Positions 16,601-22,572 of a stretch of DNA of 22,572 bases are shown here, piece by piece. Positions within the stretch are counted from its first letter, which is position 1. Each line of letters begins with the position of its first letter. The DNA comes from Chitinophaga pinensis (GTDB lineage Bacteria; Bacteroidota; Bacteroidia; UKL13-3). Below the pieces are notes generated by a model, which was not told where the DNA came from, did no database searches, and worked only from the letters and a program-made list of their open reading frames with translations. The position numbers and the translations under genes are program-made. The stretch spans positions 1 to 22,572 of the forward strand of contig CALPIR020000009.1 of assembly GCA_943323675.2 (NCBI GenBank), given 5' to 3'.

Positions 16601-16690
16601 AGGAGTAGTAAAATTCCAGCTTGTTGGCAATACTGCTTGTGCAAATGCCAACAATGGCATCATGCAAATCGAAAAGAATATTTTTTTCAT
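13631..16690 (-). CDS. Secreted endonuclease I family nuclease with T9SS sorting domain
   Basis: A 1019-residue exported protein. Signal peptide 1-18 (LLAFA-QA). Residues 20-165 form a beta-sandwich-like domain, 170-280 a choice-of-anchor-like domain with a GILVKQNNV start, and 285-395 a fibronectin III-like domain. Residues about 405-645 are an endonuclease I (EndA/NucM) domain: REHTFAQSW (481-489, catalytic His 483), DLHNLFPAD (513-521) and RSNNPFG (529-535). Three similar domains follow (about 656-748, 750-838, 840-937), each with an (I/V)-x-W-x-x-x-x-(I/V/L)-D-(T/S) core, resembling Ser-Thr-rich GPI-anchored-type domains. Residues 948-1019 (VYPVPSNGQ ... KRIVIE) are a type A sorting domain, so the type IX system should export it. 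It probably degrades extracellular DNA or RNA for nutrients or biofilm release. A terminator follows it. Confidence 0.9.
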   Translation of the reverse strand: MKKIFFSICMMPLLAFAQAVLPTSWNFTTPGISTPPVGWSTGLGTNGNLTYSGTGFSVGGDGLSCRMDGKDEFLTVWFNDKPGNLSYYIRGTGFGANPPFAGAFKIQESVDGNTWVDIRTFTAMTTTLTRYSETLNATSRYVRFFYSDKQSGTNVALDSVLILNSPPPAAGILVKQNNVTLINGNTFSYGNAPSKLFTLQNFGVSADLKIDSIILNGANASDFRIGAFDSITPFNNGTDTFSVYLNPSANGSRFATLKIYSTDSERSPFNINLYGIGGQFANEPSSQAGAINISNVKTHTFNVSFGRAAGAEKYILLRKTAATITETPIDGITYQRGDYIGNAQVAYIGNDTTLLRPNYILANTTYSFAAFAFNGPTGFENYNTTAAPIATTTTQNGTPGNYYSSVDTNSLNFLVALGSRVRTPHDTIFYSNYASTMVNNYLARDTSLGRKVVECVYTGLRHVYEDPFIWWTGSNSGTLTREHTFAQSWMPSNGGTGSGWPMVGGKEVLEYNDLHNLFPADQTNANAVRSNNPFGLVLNATSTSPTGFGKLGTNANGITVYEPRNEQKGDLARALFYMLVRYNGESNNQWRLPAGQDINLLLQWHQQDPPSPIEIARNEYIFATQKNRNPFIDNPSWVNKINFATMAYVPSPNATLVDLTAPNGGQTFMVGSTQNITWTQQNIDTVVLEYRTAATAPWIMITDTVPGNRGTYSWSIPNVVTNTAMVRIKNKANAAISDSSTTTFKIDVPRSVNITYPTIGVTLVRGKFYTVTWNQQNLDSLVVQIQTSPGGYATLGKTFAANGAFTFSLSSIPTTTARIRVIDPSNLSVSSVSANFNIVQSTLNITTVADSTWEANQTKTIVWNKTYVDTVEVKYTGLNTQTNVVDTITVANNITADSFNFTLPNLYSNLTVWVKEASAIKATAYKVLDTISFNVKLINSINNNNLINQLISVYPVPSNGQVYVNIPASIQLNKIEIFEVTGKLVDTTTSTQINFNRKGLFIIKVSTQQGLATKRIVIE

Positions 16691-17010
16691 ATTTAAAAGC
16701 TTAAAAAGCGGTGCAATATAATTATTGTCAGTTCAAAACAACTCGTTATCAGCGTATTTTCTATGTTAAATTATTTGTAGGGTATTTTAATGTGTAAAGA
16801 TTGTTATTTGGCCAATAAGCGCTTTCAAATGATAGCATTAGCAACAGTTTTTTAATTCCTCTGTTTTCTAATTAAGATTAATCATGCTTCAGAAGACAAA
16901 GCATAAGCCTTATATTCAGCATCATTTGTGTCTATTCTATCATAACTCTTACACTTTGTTTTAACAAAATAATAATCCGGGTTAATTGATTATTTTCGCA
17001 CTTCAAAACT
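16691..17010. other. Divergent intergenic region between the nuclease and tatC
   Basis: 320 AT-rich bases without a gene. It must hold both divergent promoters. For tatC, TATTTTCG at 16991-16998 (one change from TAnnTTTG) lies 12 bases before the ATG. For the nuclease the best candidate is a weak TATATTG at about 16711-16717 on the minus strand. No repeats or RNA genes are recognised. Confidence 0.45.
16991..16998 (+). promoter_or_regulatory. -7 promoter element of the tatC operon
   Basis: TATTTTCG differs from TAnnTTTG at one base, in the same way as the rplM -7 element (TACTTTCG). It ends 12 bases before the tatC ATG. No TTG lies at the right distance for a -33 element. Confidence 0.45.
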
Positions 17011-17844
17011 ATGGCACTCGATCAACTTGATGATGAATTTGTGGATCAGAAGGAAATGAGTTTCTTCGATCATATTGATGCTTTCAGAGGGCATATTGTA
17101 AGGTCTGTTATAGCTATTTTAGTATTTGCTATTGCTGCCTTTTTTAACAAGTATATTTTGTTTGATGTCATTATATTTGGGCCTGTTCATACCGATTTTT
17201 GGACATACCAAGTGTTGTGTGATTTGTCTCATTTGGTTACCGATGGTGATGAGTATTGTATCAAAGAAATGGGCTTTGTGCTTTCAAACATCAGTATGAG
17301 TGGGCAATTTACCGAGCACATTTTTGTTTCTTTTGTAGCAGGGTTGATTCTCGCTTTCCCATATATTTTATGGGAGTTGTGGCGTTTTATGAAGCCCGCA
17401 TTAAGTACCAAGGAGGTAAAGTATGCAAGAGGCTTGGTGTTTTTTAGCTCATCATTGTTTTTCATCGGTATATTATTTGGCTATTTCTTTCTGTCGCCAC
17501 TTTCTATCAACTTTTTAGGTTCATATAAAGTGAGTGAGTTGGTTAGTAATGAAATCAATCTCGATTCATACGTGTCGTTTATTGCAACTTTAACCTTTGC
17601 AACAGGTCTCATTTTTGAAATGCCTATTTTGGTATATTTCTTGGCTAAAATTGGTGTACTGGGTAGTGGGTGGATGCGCAAAAATAGACGTTACGCAATA
17701 GTTGTAATTATGGTGTTGGCTGGTTTATTAACCCCATCTCCCGATATTGCTAGCATGGTACTTATGTTTATTCCACTTTACGGTTTATATGAGTTAAGCA
17801 TATTGGTAGCCATTAAGGTTGAAAAAGGAAATGAAATTAAGTAA
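17011..17844 (+). CDS. tatC: Sec-independent protein translocase TatC
   Basis: The inner-membrane receptor of the twin-arginine pathway, which exports folded proteins. The 277 residues contain about six membrane helices (near 30-50, 103-122, 142-162, 188-212, 227-243, 248-266). Family marks are AFPYILWELWRFMKPAL (115-131), FEMP (202-205, equivalent to the conserved Glu in the fourth helix) and LLTPSPD (239-245). The N-terminal signature is unusual: H21-I-D-A24-F-R26 where H-L-x-E-L-R is expected, so the conserved Glu is Ala. The extra periplasmic loop at about 60-100 is longer than in E. coli. It heads a tight run with rpiB, meaB and a flavin reductase. No tatA is in the window. Confidence 0.94.
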   Translation: MALDQLDDEFVDQKEMSFFDHIDAFRGHIVRSVIAILVFAIAAFFNKYILFDVIIFGPVHTDFWTYQVLCDLSHLVTDGDEYCIKEMGFVLSNISMSGQFTEHIFVSFVAGLILAFPYILWELWRFMKPALSTKEVKYARGLVFFSSSLFFIGILFGYFFLSPLSINFLGSYKVSELVSNEINLDSYVSFIATLTFATGLIFEMPILVYFLAKIGVLGSGWMRKNRRYAIVVIMVLAGLLTPSPDIASMVLMFIPLYGLYELSILVAIKVEKGNEIK

Positions 17845-17864
17845 TAAGTGTAAACTATTATAAC

Positions 17865-18296
17865 ATGAAAATAGCAATTGGTGGCGACCACGCAGGTTTT
17901 ACATACAAACAAGAAATAATAAGCATGTTAACGCAAGCTGGACATGAGGTAAAAGACTTTGGTCCGTTTAGTGATGCTTCTGTTGATTATCCTGATTTTG
18001 CACATCCTTTATCAACTTCAGTTGAGCAAGGTGAAAACGAATTAGGCATATTAATTTGTGGTAGCGGCAATGGTGTTGCATTAACCGCCAATAAGCACCA
18101 AGGCATTCGTGCCGCGTTGTGTTGGTTAGATGAGTTGGGGGCACTTGCCCGTCAGCATAACGATGCCAATGTATTGTGCATTCCTGCGCGTTTTATCTCT
18201 TTAGATTTAGCCAAGCAAATAACCAATACATTTATTAGCACTCCTTTTGAAGGTGGTAGACATGGAAACCGTGTAAATAAAATTGCTTGCTTATAA
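17865..18296 (+). CDS. rpiB: Ribose-5-phosphate isomerase B
   Basis: Interconverts ribose 5-phosphate and ribulose 5-phosphate in the non-oxidative pentose phosphate pathway. The 143 residues are typical: GGDHAG (6-11), DYPDFAHPL (41-49), catalytic C65 in ILICGSGNGVALTANK, the phosphate-binding HNDANVLCIPARFIS (98-112) and EGGRHGNRVNKI (129-140). Most RpiB proteins read CGTGIG where this one has CGSGNG; Asn at that place is seen in some lineages and I do not take it as inactivating. It lies 20 bases after tatC and 9 bases before meaB, clearly one operon. Confidence 0.95.
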   Translation: MKIAIGGDHAGFTYKQEIISMLTQAGHEVKDFGPFSDASVDYPDFAHPLSTSVEQGENELGILICGSGNGVALTANKHQGIRAALCWLDELGALARQHNDANVLCIPARFISLDLAKQITNTFISTPFEGGRHGNRVNKIACL

Positions 18297-18305
18297 GTAT
18301 TCATT

Positions 18306-19214
18306 GTGAGTACCAATATCCCCGACATATTACAACAACTTTATAGTGGTGATAAACGCGCCTTGGCACGTTGCATTACCTTAGTTGAAAACGAGTGGCC
18401 CGGATATGAGGAATTGCTTAAGCAACTTGATTTCACAAAAAGTACTCCAGTAATCGGCATTACTGGTCCACCAGGTGCAGGCAAAAGTACACTTATTGGT
18501 GCATTGGCAGGATACATTACCTCATTAGAAAAAAAGCTAGCCATTATAGCGGTTGACCCAAGTTCTCCCTTTAACCGCGGTGCACTTATGGGCGACAGAC
18601 TCCGCATGAGTGAGCATTACCTTAACCCCAATATATTTATAAGAAGTATGGCCAGCAGAGGTAGTTTGGGTGGTTTAGCTCCTAAAATATTTGAGGTGGC
18701 AGATATCATAAAAGCATCGGGGTTTGATTATATTATTATTGAAACAGTTGGTGTTGGGCAAAGCGAAGTGGAAATAGCAGCGCTTGCTGACACAACAGTT
18801 TTGGCACTAGTACCTGAGGCAGGAGATGATATTCAAACCATTAAAAGCGGGGTGATGGAAATTGCCGATGTTTATGTATTAAACAAAGCAGATCGTGATG
18901 GGGCAAATACTTTTGTGAAAAACTTAAGCATGCTAGCCCATACCAATGCACGTGATGGATGGGAGGCCCCTGTAATTAAAACGGTAGCAACAAAAAATGA
19001 GGGTTTGGTTGAGTTGTTAGATGCTATAGAAAAGCACCACCAACACGGATTTAATAATCACAAAAAGGCCCATTTAATGGCCGAAAAAGCGATGATGCTG
19101 ATACGCAATTTACGTACACGAGATATTTCTTTTGAAACCATTGAACAAGATTTGCAGCAATTAATGGCTGAAAAAAACTTTAACCTCTATCAGTACGTTT
19201 CTAAATTTGTTTAG
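18306..19214 (+). CDS. meaB: Methylmalonyl-CoA mutase-associated GTPase MeaB
   Basis: A G3E-family GTPase (ArgK/MeaB) that protects B12-dependent methylmalonyl-CoA mutase and gates delivery of its cofactor. The 302 residues show Walker A GPPGAGKST (54-62), VDPSSPFNRGALMGDRLRM (83-101), ASRGSLGGLA (116-125), the G3-type ETVGVGQSE (146-154) and the guanine-specificity NKAD (193-196). Length is slightly short for the family but complete at the C-terminus. The start is GTG at 18306, 9 bases after rpiB; no better ATG precedes the first helix. The mutase genes themselves are not in this window, so the partner must be encoded elsewhere. Confidence 0.95.
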   Translation: MSTNIPDILQQLYSGDKRALARCITLVENEWPGYEELLKQLDFTKSTPVIGITGPPGAGKSTLIGALAGYITSLEKKLAIIAVDPSSPFNRGALMGDRLRMSEHYLNPNIFIRSMASRGSLGGLAPKIFEVADIIKASGFDYIIIETVGVGQSEVEIAALADTTVLALVPEAGDDIQTIKSGVMEIADVYVLNKADRDGANTFVKNLSMLAHTNARDGWEAPVIKTVATKNEGLVELLDAIEKHHQHGFNNHKKAHLMAEKAMMLIRNLRTRDISFETIEQDLQQLMAEKNFNLYQYVSKFV

Positions 19215-19228
19215 AAGTAACATCAATT

Positions 19229-19813
19229 ATGAATATATGCATCATTTCGGGTTCGGCAAGAACCAACAATAACACCTTAAGGGTGGCAAAAGCAATTTCA
19301 CAAAGGTTAATTGCTATAGGGCATCAGGTTTCGTTGATTGATTTTATAGGTTACGATATTCCTCTTATTAATCAAGGTGAAATTAAGGCCGAAAATTTTA
19401 CTTCGTTTCAACAAAGTTTAGTTGATGGTATGATGAATGCCAATTCTATAATTGTAATAACACCAGAATACAATTGGAGTACCACGCCAGAAATTTTAAA
19501 TTGGTTGCACCGTTTTGGTGATAAAAAGTTTGCAGCCTTATTTAACGAAAAAGTCTTTTCTACTGTTGGCGTATCTACCGGAAAAGGCGGCAAAGCTCCT
19601 GCCATTCACTTGCACAGCATCTTAAATAAAATCATCAGTTTTACTGATTTAAATAGTGTGGTCTCTCCCAAAATTTTCGAATCGCACTATACCAAAGAAG
19701 TTTTAGACGAGAATGGGGCATCATTAGGAAATGACATGTATGATGCTGGCTTAAACGACTTTATTCATTACACACTTAGGATAACTGAACGCTGGGTTGC
19801 TTCCGCTAAGTAA
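19229..19813 (+). CDS. NADPH-dependent FMN reductase family protein
   Basis: A 194-residue flavodoxin-fold oxidoreductase that transfers electrons from NAD(P)H to FMN or a quinone/azo-type acceptor. The N-terminal phosphate-binding loop is ISGSARTNNNTLRVA (5-19), and the FMN-contacting TPEYNWSTTPEILNWL (75-90) is diagnostic. A third loop, VSTGKGGKAPA (111-121), closes the site. Length is normal. It starts 14 bases after meaB, at the end of the tatC-rpiB-meaB run, and no clear terminator follows. The true substrate cannot be deduced. Confidence 0.9.
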   Translation: MNICIISGSARTNNNTLRVAKAISQRLIAIGHQVSLIDFIGYDIPLINQGEIKAENFTSFQQSLVDGMMNANSIIVITPEYNWSTTPEILNWLHRFGDKKFAALFNEKVFSTVGVSTGKGGKAPAIHLHSILNKIISFTDLNSVVSPKIFESHYTKEVLDENGASLGNDMYDAGLNDFIHYTLRITERWVASAK

Positions 19814-20188
19814 GGAGCAAAAATCAATTCTTGGCCCTTATTTTATTTTGGAAAAATTAACCGTAAATTTTGCCCTAAAATCAGTGTTAGTGACCATTAA
19901 ATATTTTCAATTTTAAAAAAAAATAGTTGGTTGTTACCTGAAAGTTTGATTTTTTATTTTAAAAATATACAATAAACAGCAAATTTTTTTCATAAAGCTG
20001 TTTATTAATTGCGCTATTTTACAAAATATTAGCACCTATTTATTTCGTATTTTTTCGTGTTTGTCCTTAATGATTGATTTTCAGTTATAATACAGCAACT
20101 CATTTTTTTATTCTTAAAAGGCACATTGTTATGTACCGAGTCAATCGTGGCTTATTAGTCTAATTTTGCGCCAAATAAAAAATAAAAA
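19814..20188. other. AT-rich intergenic region before the giant adhesin-like gene
   Basis: 375 very AT-rich bases without a gene on either strand. Apart from the -7 element at 20161-20168 I recognise no terminator, RNA gene or repeat. Confidence 0.5.
20161..20168 (+). promoter_or_regulatory. -7 promoter element of the Ig/lectin protein gene
   Basis: TAATTTTG is a perfect TAnnTTTG, 20 bases before the ATG at 20189. No TTG is present at the -33 distance; the nearest (20126-20128) is 32 bp away. Confidence 0.5.
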
Positions 20189-22572
20189 ATGAATTCATTT
20201 TACAAAAATCTCTTGAGCGTGTTTGTTTTTTTAGCTATCTTAGGAAGTCAAAAAACAAATGCCCAATGTACCGTTCCTGCTAATCCGGTTACAATTGCTG
20301 GTAGCCGCTGTTCTAGTGGATCTGTTACATTGTCGGCATCATCTAGCGCAGGTACTTCAATTAGATGGTACACCACTGCAACTGGCGGAAGCCCAATAGG
20401 AGTTGGTAATTCATTTAATACTCCAGCAATAGCATCTACCACCACGTATTATGCCGAAGGTGCAGTGTTAGCCCTTCCGGGAGATACGCTCACATCATTA
20501 AGATTTGCAGTCGGTTTAAGAAAACTGAAAACAAATTATACAGGAAATGCAATTAAACTAAGACGTTCGTCTGATAATGCAACACAGATATTTGGCTTTG
20601 TAGACAACGAAATAGATACCGTTGCAATCAAAACCTGGTTAGGTGTATCAACTGCATTTGTAGAAATTGTATATGATCAAAGTGGTTTTGGTAACAATGT
20701 ATCACAAACAGTTACTGGAAATCAGCCAACTTTTGTATTGAATGGTCATAATGGTAGACCAGTACTTCGTTTCAATACCTCACAGTACTTGTTTAATACC
20801 GTTAATTTCCCAACTCCATTTTCAATTGTAGCCTCTTCAAGGGTAACAGGCGCTAGTGGTCGTGTATTTGGAGGCCGAAATAACAATTGGTTGCATGGAT
20901 ATTATAATACTAGAAGACAATCATTTCACTATGACAACTGGATTTTTAATGCCAACCTATCATCAAACATGACTTTACCTTACATATATTCAGGTACAGG
21001 TAATGGAACTACAGCAACAAAAGTTTATGAAAACGGTACATTATTAGCAAATGTTGCTGGTGGTTATACTGGCCCTAATGGTATCGTATTAAACGGTTAT
21101 GGTAATTGGGGAGAATCTTCAAATGTTGATATTTTTGAATTATTTATATATAATACAGTTATAGATGATAACTCGAGGATCTTTGTTGAAAGTTCAACAA
21201 GTAGTCTTTATAATATACCTGTTACTAATTTTGTTGCTCCTGTTACCGGATGTGTTAGCACATCGAGAACAGCAGCCATTGCTACAATTAGTGCTAATGC
21301 GTTCAATTTACCTGATTCTATTTTCGGTTGTGGCGATAGTGTTTTAGTAACCGCAGACACGGGTTATTCTTCATATGCATGGAATGGTGGTGGAACAACC
21401 CGCACCAAATGGATAAAATCATTAGGTCGGGCGACTTGTACCGTAACTGGTGGCCCATGTGGTGTTACTCAGGTTGACTCTATTTTTGTAAACATCATAA
21501 ACAATAGAATTGTACAAAATGATACTGCAATTTGTGCTGGAGTTAGTAAGCAGCTTTCTGTTGTATCAAATGCTTTTAATCAGGGAACTATATGCGGCAC
21601 TGCAGATGAGGGCTTTTCGTTGACACTAACCGCGCCTAGTGGAAGTGTATTTACTGCAATTAATTTTGCAAGTTATGGCACTCCAAATGGTACTTGTGGT
21701 AGTTTTACTACATCAAGTTGTAATGCAACAAACTCAATTCAAATTGCCCAAGCTGCTTGTATTGGTAATTCAACTTGTACGGTATCGGCAGACAATGGTA
21801 TATTTGGTGACCCTTGTGGTGGCACCTACAAAAGATTATATATTCAAGCAACCTACGGTTCAAATGTAAATAATGTTGGAAAAGTACTTTGGTCAAACGG
21901 TGATACCAATTCAACCATAACAGTAACACCAGCTACATCAACAACATACTATTGCACATCAACCTTAAATGGAAGAACATGTACTGATAGTGTTCGCATA
22001 ACAGTTAATGCTAAACCAGCTGCAACTATAACGCCATCAGGCACTGCATCAATTTGCTCAGGAGATAGCGCATTGTTATCAGCAAATACAGGAACAGGTC
22101 TAACTTACAAATGGTTATTAAACAACGTGGTTATATCAGGTGCTGTTTCTGCTAATTACAAAACAATTACTTCAGGCAGTTATAGGGTATTGATAACCAA
22201 TGCAACAGGTTGTTCAGATACGTCTGTGGCAACAGTTGTAAGTGTTGCAACCAAGCCAACAGCAACAGCCACTGCAGCTACCACCACTACATTATGTACA
22301 GGTGGAAGCGTAGTAGTAAATGCAAACACAGGAACAGGCTTAACTTACCAATGGTTAAACAATAACGCACCAATTGCAACCGCAACCAATGCATCATACA
22401 CCGCAACAGCCGCAGGCAGTTACCGTGTGTTGGTAAGCAACGCAAGCGGATGTAGAGATACATCAACAGCCGTAGCCGTAATTGTAAATACAATACCAAC
22501 CATTACAGCAAGCACACCAGCAAACCGTTGTGGAACAGGAACAGTGGCATTAGGCGCAACAGCAAGTGCAGG
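20189..22572 (+). CDS. Giant secreted Ig-repeat protein with inserted lectin-type domains (5' part)
   Basis: The frame is open from ATG 20189 to the window end (794 codons, no stop), so the 3' end is missing. A signal peptide covers 1-25 (ending TNA-Q). An Ig-like domain of the type with WYTTATGGSPIG and TTTYYAE spans about 28-92, and its last strand (TGCVSTSRTAAIATI) reappears at about 354-368. Between them (about 106-342) lies a domain resembling arabinofuranosidase-B/LamG-type concanavalin folds: YTGNAIKLRRSSDNATQIFGF, VYDQSGFGNN and GRPVLRF. A short PKD-like domain follows (about 375-435). Residues 469-557 are a SUEL-type lectin domain (FGDPCGGTYKRLYI end), set inside another Ig domain (445-608). 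Then come tandem 80-residue Ig repeats. It is probably a surface adhesin exported by T9SS, though its C-terminus is not visible. Confidence 0.85.
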   Translation, partial: MNSFYKNLLSVFVFLAILGSQKTNAQCTVPANPVTIAGSRCSSGSVTLSASSSAGTSIRWYTTATGGSPIGVGNSFNTPAIASTTTYYAEGAVLALPGDTLTSLRFAVGLRKLKTNYTGNAIKLRRSSDNATQIFGFVDNEIDTVAIKTWLGVSTAFVEIVYDQSGFGNNVSQTVTGNQPTFVLNGHNGRPVLRFNTSQYLFNTVNFPTPFSIVASSRVTGASGRVFGGRNNNWLHGYYNTRRQSFHYDNWIFNANLSSNMTLPYIYSGTGNGTTATKVYENGTLLANVAGGYTGPNGIVLNGYGNWGESSNVDIFELFIYNTVIDDNSRIFVESSTSSLYNIPVTNFVAPVTGCVSTSRTAAIATISANAFNLPDSIFGCGDSVLVTADTGYSSYAWNGGGTTRTKWIKSLGRATCTVTGGPCGVTQVDSIFVNIINNRIVQNDTAICAGVSKQLSVVSNAFNQGTICGTADEGFSLTLTAPSGSVFTAINFASYGTPNGTCGSFTTSSCNATNSIQIAQAACIGNSTCTVSADNGIFGDPCGGTYKRLYIQATYGSNVNNVGKVLWSNGDTNSTITVTPATSTTYYCTSTLNGRTCTDSVRITVNAKPAATITPSGTASICSGDSALLSANTGTGLTYKWLLNNVVISGAVSANYKTITSGSYRVLITNATGCSDTSVATVVSVATKPTATATAATTTTLCTGGSVVVNANTGTGLTYQWLNNNAPIATATNASYTATAAGSYRVLVSNASGCRDTSTAVAVIVNTIPTITASTPANRCGTGTVALGATASA
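22016..22495 (+). repeat. Two in-phase 240-bp tandem repeats in the Ig protein
   Basis: Unit 1 (22016-22255) and unit 2 (22256-22495) encode two 80-residue Ig-like domains in exact register. Each begins with a Pro codon (CCA), with Cys near residue 19, the block NTGTGLTY-x-WL near 24-33 and GSYRVL near 57. The DNA is nearly identical around 22082-22117 and 22322-22357. A third unit begins at 22496 but changes to a different Ig subtype. Confidence 0.85.

Noticed and set aside
21165..22499. Short frames on both strands within the Ig/lectin gene
   Set aside because: The continuous frame from 20189 explains the region, and the short ones are shadows of its low-complexity codons.
22016..22572. 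Possible CRISPR-like or satellite repeat
   Set aside because: The period is 240 bp, in frame, and the repeats encode Ig-like domains; there are no spacers.
1..22572. tRNA, rRNA, riboswitch, insertion sequence or prophage genes
   Set aside because: I searched the gaps by eye for T-loop sequences, transposase motifs and terminal repeats and found none.

Overview
The window is an AT-rich chromosomal segment of a member of the Bacteroidota (Bacteroidetes). Four independent signs agree. Several genes are preceded by the phylum's TAnnTTTG -7 promoter element. Two proteins belong to families largely confined to this phylum (DUF2851, DUF4834). A large secreted nuclease ends in a type IX secretion (T9SS) type A sorting domain. 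The gene order rplM-rpsI-rpsB-tsf is also familiar from Bacteroidetes. I cannot place it below phylum level; no rRNA or tRNA gene is visible.

Layout. 1-4480, plus strand: the 3' end of pyrF, a DUF2851 protein, a secreted/membrane hypothetical, a small PspC-like membrane protein, and an overlapping histidine kinase/response regulator pair. 4481-5084 is non-coding and carries a strong hairpin and the ribosomal promoter. 5085-7651: rplM-rpsI-rpsB, a hairpin, tsf, then a clear intrinsic terminator. 7937-10901: a SurA-like periplasmic chaperone/prolyl isomerase, a MoxR AAA+ ATPase and a degenerate PAP2-like membrane protein. 10898-12979, minus strand: an FkbM methyltransferase, a DUF4834 membrane protein and glutamate racemase. 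12980-13630 is non-coding but rich in inverted repeats. 13631-16690, minus strand: a 1019-residue secreted endonuclease I with repeated beta-sandwich domains and a T9SS signal. 17011-19813, plus strand: tatC, rpiB, meaB and an NADPH-dependent FMN reductase in a tight run. 20189 to the window end: the N-terminal 794 residues of a giant secreted Ig-repeat protein, cut by the window edge.

Most of the window is housekeeping: pyrimidine synthesis, translation, peptidoglycan precursor supply, outer-membrane protein folding, Tat export and the pentose phosphate pathway. The accessory content is the two secreted proteins. The most unusual is the one at 20189. Two separate carbohydrate-binding-type domains appear to be inserted inside Ig-like domains: an arabinofuranosidase-B/LamG-like domain, and a SUEL-type (rhamnose/galactose-binding) lectin domain best known from animals. 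They are followed by exactly phased 240-bp Ig repeats. I read it as a surface or secreted adhesin that presents lectin modules on an Ig stalk. No complete, previously undescribed multi-gene system is evident.
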